Part shown: piece by piece, positions 35,359-45,981 of the stretch | How the letters are laid out: every line of letters begins with the position of its first letter | How positions within the stretch are numbered: position 1 is the stretch's first letter | DNA from: Phanerochaete sordida | Lineage: Eukaryota; Basidiomycota; Agaricomycetes; Polyporales; Phanerochaetaceae | NCBI GenBank assembly: GCA_019973155.2 | Contig: BPQB01000105.1 | Coordinates: 1 to 64,000 of the forward strand | Direction: 5' to 3' | Length of the DNA: 64,000 bases | Program-made: the position numbers and the translations under genes | The notes under the pieces: model-generated | Databases searched by the model: none | Seen by the model: only the letters and a program-made list of their open reading frames with translations | Told to the model about the DNA's origin: nothing

Positions 35359-36005
35359 ATGCGCAGCTCTGTCGCCTCCTTCACCATCCTCGCTGTCGCC
35401 CTCAGCGGCGCGTTCGCTGCTCCTCTCTTCGGCGACGGCGGCAACGGCGGCTCTGCCATCAGCGGAAACGCGGGCACCTCCAGCGGCGGCGGCGCCGCTT
35501 CCTTCGGCCCGAGCATCTTCGGTGGCTCTGGTAAGCATCTTCTCTCCATCCAGAGTCTCACCAGCGACTCACCAAAGCGCATATAGCCATCGGCGGCAAC
35601 GGCGGCGTCTCGCTCTCCGGCTCCGCAGACGGCGGTGCGGGCGGCGACAGCGGCTTCTTCGGCAGCGGCGGAAACGGCGGCAGCGCGCAGACCGGCAACG
35701 CTGGACCCGCCAACGGCGGCAGCGCCTCCAGCTCCGGCTTCAGCATCTTCGGCGGTGGCGGTGCCCAGGGCGGGAACGGCGGTGCCAGCGTCAGCGGCGG
35801 CGCGACTGGCGGCACTGGGGGTGAGGGCGGAGTCTTCGGCAGCGGTGGAAACGGTGGAGATGCGCAGACGGGCAACGCGGGCCCCGCCAATGGAGGCAGC
35901 GCTACCAGCGGCGGCTTCAGCATCTTTGGCGGCGGCGCGCAGGGCGGGAATGGTGGTCTCAGCGAGAGCGGCCCCGCCGTTGGTGGCAACGCTGGTAGTG
36001 CTTAA
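35359..36005 (+). CDS. Secreted glycine-rich repeat protein, copy F
   Basis: Exons 35359..35530 (172 nt) and 35587..36005 (419 nt) give 196 aa. The signal peptide differs slightly (MRSSVASFTILAVALSGAFA). It is the most divergent intact copy at the N-terminal half-repeat (AISGNAGTSSGGGAASFGPSIFGGSG), and its first full repeat has ADGGAGGDSGFF and a SIFGGGGAQ end like the second repeat, so repeat units may have been exchanged within the gene. The C-terminal GGNAGSA is kept. It is tandem to copy E, ~1.5 kb apart. Confidence 0.8.
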
Positions 36006-36081
36006 TTATCAGACTAGGATTGGGGGACTCGTGCTGCGATACGGACCTTGGGATTTTCTCTGTAATATTATTGATATTTAT

Positions 36082-36093
36082 TGTTGGCCAACA
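36082..36093. repeat. TGTTGGCCAACA palindrome 3' of copy F
   Basis: Same 3' signature as copies D and E, 76 bp after the stop. Confidence 0.7.
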
Positions 36094-36104
36094 CCCAGAA
36101 CCAA

Positions 36105-36440
36105 GATCGCTGTCCTGTTGAGGGCATCCTTGCACGACGGCATATCATAGGGAATGAGTCACACTGCATGTTGCGTCGTCTCGGGCAAGCTTGAGCTCCG
36201 GACAAGCTTGAGTGTGTCACTGTGTATCGGAGTCGTTCAGTTTACAGCTCGGGGAAGATGACCATCTCGGTCGTACCTCTATGCACGCAGCCGCGGACTA
36301 GCAGGAGGGTAGGGTTGAACATGAACGCGTCTGTAGTCGTCGAGCCTTGTTGAGCCTTGTATGCGCTTACGCGGAGTGTCGGACGAGATGGTCGCGCGAA
36401 GCAAAGATGCGTCCGCGCATGGCGCCCAAGACTCCGCGAG
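36105..36440. repeat. Downstream flank of copy F, duplicated at 37930..38290
   Basis: 36385..36440 (GACGAGATGG then GCGCGAAGCAAAGATGCG, CATGGCGCCCAAG) matches 38216..38275. An eroded palindrome and 3' UTR (TTGTCGACATTCATTGTTGGCC, split here at 37955..37976) precedes the second block. A seventh glycine-rich unit probably stood left of 37930, of which only the 3' flank is left. Confidence 0.5.
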
Positions 36441-36651
36441 CGGCAAGCCTGCGCGAGCTCCCACCAAGGCTCGCAAGCCTCTTAAATTTCGGAAACGACA
36501 AAAGTCGTTCATATCTTGGCACTCGTATTCGTGTCCAGAAAATGGAACGGAGAATAATTGTATAGAAATATGTATATTACAGTCACAGGACAAGATCTAG
36601 AGAGCGCAGGCTTGGCCAGCTATGGAAAAGGAAGAGAGGTTAGGGCGTGTG

Positions 36652-36765
36652 TTGGTTTCCCTGTCGGAGCACGCCAGGACGCGCGCCGACAGGTACTTAT
36701 CCCGGGGACCACGGAAAGGTCCACGCCTATCCCCCGGGAAGGGAAACTACGCACCTTGTGTTTGT
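36652..36765. repeat. Dispersed hairpin element, copy 1
   Basis: Starts TGTTGGTTTCCCT; perfect 8-bp stem CCTGTCGG (36660..36667) with CCGACAGG (36686..36693); then GGTACTTATCCCGGGGAC; then stem GGACC-loop-GGTCC. It ends near GCACCTTG, which on the minus strand is AAG|GTGCGT, a good splice donor. Related copies are at 59040 and 63053. No coding gene is evident. Confidence 0.55.
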
Positions 36766-36867
36766 ACTTACCTCTCGTCCAAGGGTCTTGAGGCCGTCCG
36801 CGTGCGTGCGGGGGTCTTGCGGCTGGCTGGCGGCCGCCCGGTTCGAGTCTTCAGAGCAGTACTGGAT

Positions 36868-37165
36868 GTTGGGGACGGCAGCTGTAAAGGCAAGGGGGGT
36901 CTGCCCTCTACACTAATCCTGGAAACCCAACACTGCGCGCTGTATGCTTGAATTTGCGGGGGCGCAGCGCTGGATTGTTGGGGACGGCAGCTGTAAAGGC
37001 AAGGGGGGTCTGCCCTCTATACTAATCCTGGAAACCCAACACTGCGCGCTTCATGCTTGAAGTTGCGGGGGCGCAGTGCTGGATTGTTGGGGACGGCAGC
37101 TGTAAAGGCAAGGGGGGTCTGCCCTCTACACTACCTGGAACCCAATACTGCTCGTGCTTGGTGGT
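36868..37165 (+). repeat. Tandem repeat, ~109-bp unit, nearly three copies
   Basis: Units start at 36868, 36976 and 37086 with GTTGGGGACGGCAGCTGTAA, so periods are 108 and 110 bp. Copies 1 and 2 are nearly identical; the third diverges and stops after CCTGGAACCCAATACTG. Noncoding minisatellite as far as I can see. Confidence 0.85.
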
Positions 37166-38577
37166 CGAACCGGCGGCCGGTGTTGGGGTCGTGCTGCCGC
37201 GTCGCGTCGCGGCGCGGCAGCGTGCGTCAGTATCTGTTGCACAGCGCGGAGATTGTGGGACTTAGCTTGGCGGCACAGGACAAGCGGAGAGCGGGAGAGG
37301 GCAGAGGAGAGGTAGTGGGAGGAGAGAAGAGAGGCGACGAGGAGGCTGGCTGACCGAGGGCGGAAGTCGGGGGTATTTATACCTCAGGACGGGCGGCTGA
37401 CGCGTCGCGTCGCGTCCGCCAGGTCACGTTCGATCACGTTTTCGCCCGTTTATTCTTGTTCAACAAGCCTTGGAGCCGTTTCCGGCAAGCCTCGCCGGCT
37501 GTGAGCGACGACCGAGCGTTCGCCCGACGCCCGACGGCCTGCGTCCGGTGCGCTGTTGCAGCGCCACCTGCGAGGCTCGACGGAACGCCCGTGCTGATGT
37601 CTCGACAGCGACCTAGATATCCATTATCAGCAGGTCTCTGGAGGGCAGCAAATTCGCGCTAGTATTTGAGTCCGAGGAGGAATCCTTACTTGGAAGGGGA
37701 CTCGTAGCCAAAGGGCTTCGGGGACGAGTCTGCCGACATTGCCCAAAATGGGCAAATCCCGCCGCGCACCAAAACCCAGAGAGCTTTGGGCCTCGCGAGC
37801 AATCACTACATCATCCCTGTCAATAGCCGACACCTCTGGTCCAATCAGTGCTAAGGAGAGTGCCACGCACCTGCCCGCCACCGCTGAAGGGAAAGCCCAT
37901 GTAGACGTCCTGCGACGTCTGCCAGTTCTTGTTATTATCGCTGCAATATTTGTCGACATTCATTGTTGGCCGGTACCCTCTCCAGGGCTGCTGTATCGTG
38001 AGACAGGGTGGGGCCGCTGTTCGCTGCAGACCACGCCGACCCAAGCAAGCTCAGGCCCCGGACATACCTGAGAGTGCAGCGCTCGTGCAGCTCAGTACGG
38101 GAGACAGCAATCTCCTACCTGTTCACACGCAGATATAGACTTACGAGCTCCCATGGCTGCACAACGCGACGTCTGCGGTGCCCGAGATTTGTATATGCGC
38201 GGACATGCGCAGGCCAGACGAGATGACCGCGCGGAGCAAAAATGCGCGCACGCGCACGGCGCCCAGGGCATGGCGGGCGTCAGCGGGCTTACGACCGCGC
38301 CCGCCAGCGTGAGGACCATCACCCTGCGTCATGTGGCGAGTTCTAGGGTGGGATACCCAGCCTATCGGCGAGTACGTCGCTCTTTCACTGACGTCGACGT
38401 CGTCTGGACGGACACGAAGGTCTGCCAGGACGTTTGCCTTGGTCGCGCCCGGGGCGCTGACGTGCACGCGACTCACAGGCTACCAAGCTGCAGAGCAGGG
38501 GCACTTTCTGGAATTTGACACAGTTGTTCCTCTAAGATACTGATAGGACACGTCCCACGACGCGCCCGTAGCTCACA
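37166..38577. other. Spacer up to the pyroglutamyl peptidase gene
   Basis: No gene supported. Contains the remnant flank at 37930..38290 described above and the 5' region of the peptidase gene. Confidence 0.5.
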
Positions 38578-39469
38578 ATGGCACCTACAGACCCGACCCC
38601 AGCCCCTGACATCGTTCACGTCCTGGTGACAGGCTTCGGCGTACGTGTTCACCTCCGCCCGCACCCAAAGCGTCCGGCCCACTGACCGCGCTACCGCAGC
38701 CCTTCGGGAACTTCCCGGTCAACCCCTCCTGGCTCGCCGTCAAAGCGCTCGCCGGCGCCTCGCTCCCGACGACGACGGCGCGCGGCCACGCGCGCACGGT
38801 CCGCATCACGGTGCTCGAGGTGCCCGTCGAGTACGCCGCCGTGCTCGCGGTCGTGCCGGGGCTGCACGCCGCACCTCCAGTCCTGCCAGCAAATGCCCTC
38901 CTGCACGCGCACGGGCTCCCCGCGGCCGGCTTCGATTTTATCTTGCACGTCGGCGTCGCGGGCCCCGGCGGGCTCGCGCTCGAGCGGCGCGGGCACAAGC
39001 TCGGGTACCTGAGGCCCGACGCTGCGGGCGCACTCGCGCCGGCCGTCGGCGCGACGCGCGGCTTCGCGGCGGGGTACGAGGGCCTGCCGGCGGAGCTTGA
39101 GACGCAGGCCGACGTCGCGGGGCTCCAGGCGGATTTGCTGGCGAGCGGGGTCGAGGTGCGTGGTTGGTTCTGGGTGCGCTTGGGCGGGGAGGGCTGATGC
39201 GATGGCAGCATGTGAGGGTGAGCGAGGACGCGGGGCACTACCTCTGCGACTTCATTTGCTACGCTAGCCTCGCGCAGGCGAGGCGTGGTGAGGAGAAGGG
39301 CGTGAAGACGCCGCTCGTGCAGTTCTTGCACTGCTGCCCGGTGGACCAGCCGTACGCGACGGAGCAGGTCACGGAGGCCATCAAGCACATCGTCACCTGG
39401 GTCGGGGCGGGCTTGGCCAGCGGGTCGAGTCTGGCTGCTCTGCAACGGCCGGTCAGGGCGCGGCTTTGA
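38578..39469 (+). CDS. Pyroglutamyl peptidase I (peptidase family C15)
   Basis: Cytosolic cysteine peptidase that removes N-terminal pyroglutamate from peptides. Exons 38578..38640, 38700..39155 and 39209..39469 give 260 codons, 259 aa, close to the family length (~210-230) with a few insertions. Seen: VLVTGFG-PFGNFPVNPSW at the N terminus (oxyanion/substrate loop); HVGVAGPGGLALERRGHKLGY with the catalytic Glu (~116); SEDAGHYLCDF with nucleophile Cys (~186); VQFLHCCPVD with His (~214). The triad is complete. All introns are phase 0. Family assignment is strong, close to animal PGPEP1. Confidence 0.92.
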
Positions 39470-39851
39470 CGATGTCTTCCAAGATGCTATAATGAATGCC
39501 ATACATTACGCCTTATTCTGCTGGGTCGTGTGTGGAAGGAAAGTGCTGACCTGATGCCTTGAGATAGGTCAGGGCGAGAAGGCGTAAGAGCTATCGAGTG
39601 CCCATCGTGGTCAATCATTCACCCGCAGCCTGTCAAAAGCGTACTTGACCCTGGATTTCAAGTGTATAGTCGAAGGGAAAGTCATCCGAAGGTGTCGAAA
39701 ATGGCGAGGAGATGCACCCAGGGCGCAATGTCACGCAACCATGACCGTCAATGATGATCCAGATTCCGTTCAATTGGTGTTCTTTGCGCTATGGTACACA
39801 TGATGTATGCTGATTACTTCCGTTCCACGTATGATGATTGCCATGCTTAGG
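39470..39851. other. Convergent intergenic stretch
   Basis: Between two convergent genes, expected to hold both 3' UTRs. Nothing else seen. Confidence 0.5.
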
Positions 39852-40474
39852 CTAATGAAAGGTCAGCGGACTGTCATGCAGCATATAGTCGCCTAACGTA
39901 CCGTTCTCGATGCGCCAGCACTGGTTGCGGCCTTCCCAGGCACCCCAGAGCGAGATAGGCTGGGCGAAGTCTGAGTATATGCGTCGCTGCGAGCTACACT
40001 GGACCACTTACAGTGCCGGGGGTCGGGTTCCCGTGATCGCTGAGGTCAAGGTTGAAGGGGGTGTTCAGGGCGAAGATCCTGGGGCGCCGTCAACACTCGG
40101 GCCGAGAACGAGAGCCCGCCGCACACACCTGTACACAGAGGGATCCTGCTCGTCCGGGCGCACATCCCACTGGGTGGGGTCGCTCGTGCCGAGGACTTGT
40201 ATGCCGTCACGGGCGGTGTCCTCGAGCGACAAGAACTTGCCCGTGCCGACGTTCTGGATGACCCAGCCGGGGCCGTCGCGGAGCTTCTCGAAGCGCCACT
40301 ACACGGGGGTCAGCGGCAGGAGACTGGTGCGCGCGCAGGACGCACCTTCTGGTTGTCGCCGCCGTGGTAGTCGAAGCCGATGATGGACGTGTTGTCGCCG
40401 CCGGACAGGTCGACACAGTTGCCGGCCTGGGCGTTGATGAGCTTGTAGATGCCGCCGCTCTCGAGGTTAGACAT
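39852..40474 (-). CDS. Ricin-B-fold (beta-trefoil) lectin
   Basis: Small carbohydrate-binding beta-trefoil protein. Exons 40474..40346, 40298..40129, 40078..40012 and 39959..39852 give ~157 aa. It starts MSNLESGGIYKLINAQAGN with no signal peptide, so it is probably cytoplasmic like many mushroom lectins. Trefoil signatures: GGDNTSIIGFDYHGGDNQKW, GPGWVIQNVGTGKFLSLE, DPTQWDVRPDEQDPSVYRIF, LDLSDHGNPTPGT and GRNQCWRIEN; three Q-x-W-like motifs. The stop at 39852..39854 is reached by reading through a potential last intron (GTACGT at ~39901 to TTTCATTAG), with a CTGAC branch point, so the last ~15 residues are uncertain. Fold call is strong; ligand unknown. Confidence 0.85.
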
Positions 40475-43400
40475 GGTGCTTGCGAGTGTGGTGGGGAGTG
40501 TGGTGGTAGGATGCGGTGTGGTGGGGGATGCAGAGGGGCCCGCGGCGGGGGTTATATAGCGTCACGGCGGCGGGCGGGTATGACCTCATGCTCAGCGATT
40601 GAGGCCGTGCCTTCGCGCGACGAGCCCGGCCCCGTCGCCAAGCGCGTCCTGCCCCGGATGAGTGGAGCAGCCTCTACAGGGGGTGCGGCACATCGAAACG
40701 GTCAAATCGATCAGGCGCTCCAGCTGCCCTTGGAAGGCGGGTAACGGGGCTGGCGGTCGCGCACGGCGGTCGAGACCGTACTTGCTTTGGCTTGCAAGAT
40801 GTCGCGAAAGGTGCAGTGCCACTTGCAGGACGGGGCTGCGCCGTGAGCGGGATCGTCTCGAACGAGGACGGCAGCGGACGCACCAGGTTCGCGTTCATAT
40901 CGATACGCGCCGCAGGGGCAGATCTCTGGCTGGGTGGGTCCCCTGCTGGTCATCGCCCTCCGCATGACATCGTCGCTTCGGACTCGGACGCTCCGCCGAG
41001 CACCGTCTGGGGTAAATGAACGCGAGTCGTCCTCGGCAAACCGTCCAAGCGCGGGGGCCTCGCCATCACGCTGCTTACGCGACGCGGCTCACGTACGCGG
41101 TGACCCCGCGTCTGGCTCCGTCGCTTCGCAGCTTGCTTTCCGCTTTCATCTCAGAGACTTCGATGCATTCCCTGCACCAACGCTTCGCCTGACAATTGCG
41201 CGTGTGCAATGGCACATACATACCGTGCGGCGCGGGGCTATTGTTGGCTCTCTAAGTGTACCAGCCTGGCGACGAATTTCAAACAGCTGGGACGCACAGC
41301 TGGCAGCCACCGGAGAATCGTCTTGCCTGTCGAGCTCTGGCCCGATTCGCTTCACTGAGACGCAGTTCTTCCCTCTTCGGCGAGTTCGGTGAGCTGCTGT
41401 CCTGTCTTGCCTGAATATAGGCTTATTGCAAATTAGGGGACGCATTCGTCGGCCTGCAGGCCTCCAGACATGTCATATGTCGCGTCAGACCGGTCATCTC
41501 CCCATGAGGATCCAGACATCGCCGCGTATAATCATACGAGGTAGATTACTTGCAGATAATCACGGGCCTCATAGCTGCCGCGCAGCTTGCTCCAGGCTTG
41601 CTCACTTGTCGTCAAAGCGCAGGCGTGCACTTCACACTCGGACCCGAAGCTGGGCGGCTGCGCGACGCTCGCATATCACGGCGCCTTACCTATCGACGTC
41701 GCGGTATGGTAAGCGAGCCCTACATACTCGACTCATAGGCGGCGCTTCATAGGTTCATTTCGCGTCCAATGCAGATCGTGTGGCGTAGGCCGTTCACAAG
41801 ATCCCTTCGCAACCAAATCCACAACGCTCCACGTTATTATAAAGTTGCAGGAAATCGCTCCGCCCAGTAGGCGTCGAAGTTGAAACACTACAATAAGGTG
41901 ATCATACGCGAGGACGTCGACGTTCGGTAAGTTCAATGATATCAATGAAATGCTCTACCGCACAATTGACTCGCAAACATGGCTCGTTAGTCTCAACGGA
42001 TGCACCACACAGTTTTGTCGTAACCATGGTGCTAGACTATGTTCTTGACAACTTGCTCCGACATGTCTTCCCGCCTCGCGTGTCTGGCTCCCTTTCCGTC
42101 AGCGGCTCAAACAGTGTCGGCGCTACGTTACTATTGTGAGCGTCGCTGAGGCTAGTTGCAGATAATAATACCATCGTGCGTACTACGAGCTCCAAGATGG
42201 CAACGCTGGTGCTCAGCGACGACGTAACGCAAACAGCGTGAATTTCGGGCGCAGGCACTTTACCTGCGCCGCCCAATGAATCACCTCCTATCACCTCGTG
42301 TCGCTAAACAAAAGTAAGTTTCGCGCAGCCTGACACCCGCCCCTGAACCCATTCACGCTTCCGCATGCGTAAAGTTCTTGTCTCGCGGGCCCGCACAGTG
42401 CGCACCCATCGCCACGTTTCCGGGCTCTGGCACGCCCTCGCCCCTGGCGATGCGCGGGCGCATCAGCCGCGCCCAGGGACATCTGCACGCCCCCGGCCTC
42501 GCTGTGATGCGATCAGCCTAGCGACGGGCGCACACCCAGATTTTACAACGGCGCGTTCGCGCGGCGGGCGTAGGCGCCACCAAATGCGGCAGGCGGTCAG
42601 TTGTGGCGCACCTCTGAGCCCGCCCCGCGGGGATGGCAGCCGCCGTGCGCGCGCCGGCGGCTCGTGCACACCTCGATCCACCCACCGCACGCCCCGCAGT
42701 GCTGCCAATTGTGTGGCCAGGCGCGATTACGCTCGCGCGGCGGCGCGCAAGTCAATGTGCACACAATAAGGTGAGTATTTTCTGGTGCGGCGAGAAATTG
42801 GCGGGCTGATGGCTGGCTTCTGGCGGGCTTCGTGCTAATTGTTCGCAGGGCATACCGGCAGGACTGCCAGAGGCATCTATCGCATGACCGCGGTGCGTGT
42901 CTGCCCTTATTGTCTTGAAGGGCCGGCCTTCCACGTGGCTTTTGTCCGTGTATGGAAGTCCTTGTATTTTACCCCGCCTCGAGGAAGCTGAGACCCCGGG
43001 CGCAGGACTACACTCTCGTACCTCTTCTTCTTACTCGTCGTTCCCACCGTTTGAACTGGCTAACAACGTCGAAATGCCACCCAGTGGGCAGTGACGCTCG
43101 TGGGTGGCAAAGGTCCGCGCACCGCCGCTGCTGGCGGGGCGCCGCCCTGGCGGAGTGATCCTCCCGTTCAGGATGGGTGTTATTGTTAATCTGTCAGCGC
43201 CAATGCATCGCATCCTTGTCGACCGCCACAGCTCAAAAGCAACTCGGACATGGAACCAGCACACAGCAACCCCCCTGGCCTGTGGCCTCTACGATCCTCC
43301 GCTCGCTACGAAACGTTTTCGATTCTGCTCTCCTCCTGACTCCTGCTCTCCTGCTAGCTCGCTTTTTGCTCATCGACCACTCGCTCGGATTTCGCAACTT

Positions 43401-43518
43401 TAGATCTTGGACCTCGTGCGTTCTCAGCTTATTGTCTCATAGACGACGCTAACGCCTTGGCGCAGTCTATCCCTCTATTCCGCCGAACGTGCAGCCCCGT
43501 TCTGATTCCACCGCCACC
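40475..43518. other. 3-kb stretch without a recognised gene
   Basis: Only short, unsupported ORFs on both strands; no domain or splice pattern convinced me. A TATA-like GTTATATAGCG near 40549 fits the lectin promoter. 43380..43518 is pyrimidine-rich and leads into the next gene, with a strong GCCACCATG start context. Confidence 0.45.
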
Positions 43519-44571
43519 ATGTCCACACCGCATGCGTACCCGTTTCTGTCTCAGCCACCTCACGGGCAGGATATATATGCGGCCACCGATGCTGCCTCTG
43601 TGAAGCACACCCGCCGCCGCTCCCTCGCAGCCATCAGCAACTGGGCCTCCAACGTCCAGCCCGGCGCACCCGCACCCGTGTCGCCCTCCAAAGCCAAGTT
43701 CGCGCCAGAGTCGTCGCGCGCCCCCGAGATCCGCGCAGCCCGCCGTCACTCCGTCAAGCCCGCACCGCCTCCCCCGATGGAGTACATCCCCGACTCGCCG
43801 AGCGGCAGCGACCAGTCCGGCTCGCCCGCCGCGAAGCAGGCCTTCAAGGCGGACCTGCGCCCCACCGAGTACGCGCCCGTCTACGTGCAGCTCCCGCACA
43901 CGCCGCCGCCCGACGCGCCGAAGGGCAAGGGCCTGCGCTTCCTCTCGCTCAAGTCCGCGCCGCGCGCGCCCAAGGACGCCGGCGCGCCGCCGCCGCCGCC
44001 GAAGGAGAAGAAGGAGAAGAAGGAGAAGAAGCGCCGCGAGGACGTGCCGATGCAGCTCGCGACGGACCTCGCGCTCGCGCAGCTCCTCGGCGGCGGCACC
44101 ATCGAGCACCACATCCGCCAGGCCGCCGAGCGCGACGCCAAGCGCGCCGGCGCGCGCCGCGAGGGCGGCACGTACGCCGGCGTCGCCGACGTGTACCGCG
44201 ACGCGGACGGCCGCGTCTGGCGCGACCGCGACGAGGCGTGGGAGTACCAGGCGCTCGTTGGCCGCACACGGGAGGAGCCCGACGAGGCGTGGGCGTGCCG
44301 TGACCGCCGCGCGCGCACGCAGGGCGACGCGTCGCCGGTGTCCTCCCTCGAGAGCTACGACGCACCCGCGCACCACGGCAAGAGCAAGCGCCGTCCGGAG
44401 CCGCTCGACCTCGCGGGGTCGCGCCCGTCGACGTCGTCGCGGAGGCACCATGGAGAGGATGCGCGGAGAGAGTTCCTCGAGTCTTCCTTCGCCTCTGAGG
44501 GCGCAGGTGGAACGAAGTCGCGTTCTGGTCTGCTCAACATGTTCAAAAGCTCGAAGAAGGGCGGTCAGTGA
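43519..44571 (+). CDS. Basic low-complexity basidiomycete protein, unknown function
   Basis: Single exon, 350 aa. I choose the ATG at 43519 because of its perfect GCCACCATG context; an upstream in-frame GTG is not a credible start. I recognise no named domain. N-terminal Ser/Pro/Lys-rich stretch with RRRSLAAISNWASNVQPG; Pro-rich middle; poly-Lys/Glu run (EKKEKKEKKRRE); a short ordered-looking segment (DVPMQLATDLALAQLLGGGTI, split: DVPMQLATDLALAQ and LLGGGTIEHHIRQAA) followed by YRDADGRVWRDRDEAWEYQAL; then a Ser/Arg-rich tail ending LLNMFKSSKKGGQ. The ADGRVWRDRDEAWEYQ part looks like the conserved core. Confidence 0.75.
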   Translation: MSTPHAYPFLSQPPHGQDIYAATDAASVKHTRRRSLAAISNWASNVQPGAPAPVSPSKAKFAPESSRAPEIRAARRHSVKPAPPPPMEYIPDSPSGSDQSGSPAAKQAFKADLRPTEYAPVYVQLPHTPPPDAPKGKGLRFLSLKSAPRAPKDAGAPPPPPKEKKEKKEKKRREDVPMQLATDLALAQLLGGGTIEHHIRQAAERDAKRAGARREGGTYAGVADVYRDADGRVWRDRDEAWEYQALVGRTREEPDEAWACRDRRARTQGDASPVSSLESYDAPAHHGKSKRRPEPLDLAGSRPSTSSRRHHGEDARREFLESSFASEGAGGTKSRSGLLNMFKSSKKGGQ

Positions 44572-45981
44572 TGGACTTTGTTTAGGATCCCCCTTCCACC
44601 CCTTTCGTATCCTATGACACTTTCATTCTAATCGTTCTGTGTAGCATGTCCGTTTGTACAGTGCCTTGACATCTTCATGACTTGTAATGACCTACAGTAG
44701 TGCTGTGCACGTATGCAACGGAAACTAAGCCATGACAGTTTGATATCTGACTTTTGTGAGCGCATCGTATAGCCTTGAAGCAACTTTGAGCTCTTAAGAA
44801 GGGCCACGTGAATGTCAACGCCTATCGTAGACTTCCACCCGCCTCCGCCTTGCGATGACGGATCAATGCATCGGATCACCGCCGCTGGAGACGCCGGCGT
44901 TGTGGCGTCCAGCAGAGAAATGCCGGCGTCCATCTTTCTCTCGTTGACAACGACTGGCACACTTGTCGAGTACACGGTGGGATGTACGACGCACACCAGA
45001 AGTACTGGATCTAAGCGCTAAGCTAGATTGAACACCTGGCTGCAAAATTTCCGGGCAATGTGCAGTGGTTCCTGCTCTCGCACCGTGGCATTGGGCAAAG
45101 ACAGGGCCGATGGCAGCGGCCATAACCCTCGCCCAGGCATATGGACACCGAATTGACTCGGCTTCTGCGAGTCTTTTTTTAAAATCAAAAACAACGTTGT
45201 TATCATCGGGCGCCGGGTCTGCTCGCTAAGTGCTTGAGACACGGCTGCGTACTTTGAACGTGCGTCCGCACTCCAAGTTGCGACGGGCTTGTGCTCCAAT
45301 GCAAGGGTATGTACTACCCTTCACCTATTACCTAGCCAGATGTGGTGACTATCAGTCCTTCCGCCCATTCATCTTTAATAGGGCTTGTCATGTCCTCGGT
45401 CAGCGCGCGAATAGGTAGGGTGAACTCAGATCAACTAGCTGGTGTGCCACTCTCCGCGAAGCTCCTTGCTCTCTTGTCGCTTTAGCCGTGCACTCAGGTC
45501 CCATTGTAGGGCTGACCCGCTTCTTGTTAACTCCGATAAACTACCTTTCCTCTCCACTTCATCCATTCGGCGCATGATGTCGAACGTTCAATTTAAACGC
45601 TCTCTGGGCATTATCGATGTACAGCACAGCCCAGCGTGTGTTCTGGAGGCGGATTCGCGGGATTCGTTGTGCACTACACAAGGTGACTTGAGCCCTCGAA
45701 TGATAGTGACTCTGCGACGCGTCGCTGCAGCGGATGATGATACCGGCGCGCGCGACGCCGACGCTGACGGAGACTAAGTCCGTAGGCGCGCATGCAGCGA
45801 GTCGCCGACCTTGCACCTTGCCTTTCACCATCATCTGAAACCCCCATTCCACGCGCACAGACACTCACTTTTGAGGACACCCAGCTTCTTCGACACTCGT
45901 AAGTCATATCTGCGGTAACATGCGCGCACCTCAACCAATGCAAGTCCTACGACCGCCGAAAGAGCTAGCCTAACGGAGGGA
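44572..45981. other. Intergenic, nothing recognised
   Basis: Short ORFs only. The left part is probably 3' UTR of the preceding gene, the right part the promoter of cofactor B. Confidence 0.45.

Noticed and set aside
36840..36860. GGTTCGAGTC, a tRNA B-box-like string
   Set aside because: No A box, acceptor stem or cloverleaf around it.
38585..39502. 305-codon minus-strand ORF
   Set aside because: Antisense of the pyroglutamyl peptidase gene, whose catalytic triad and introns are clear.
43429..44451. 340-codon minus-strand ORF
   Set aside because: Arg/Leu-rich shadow of the 43519..44571 gene, which has the better start context and composition.
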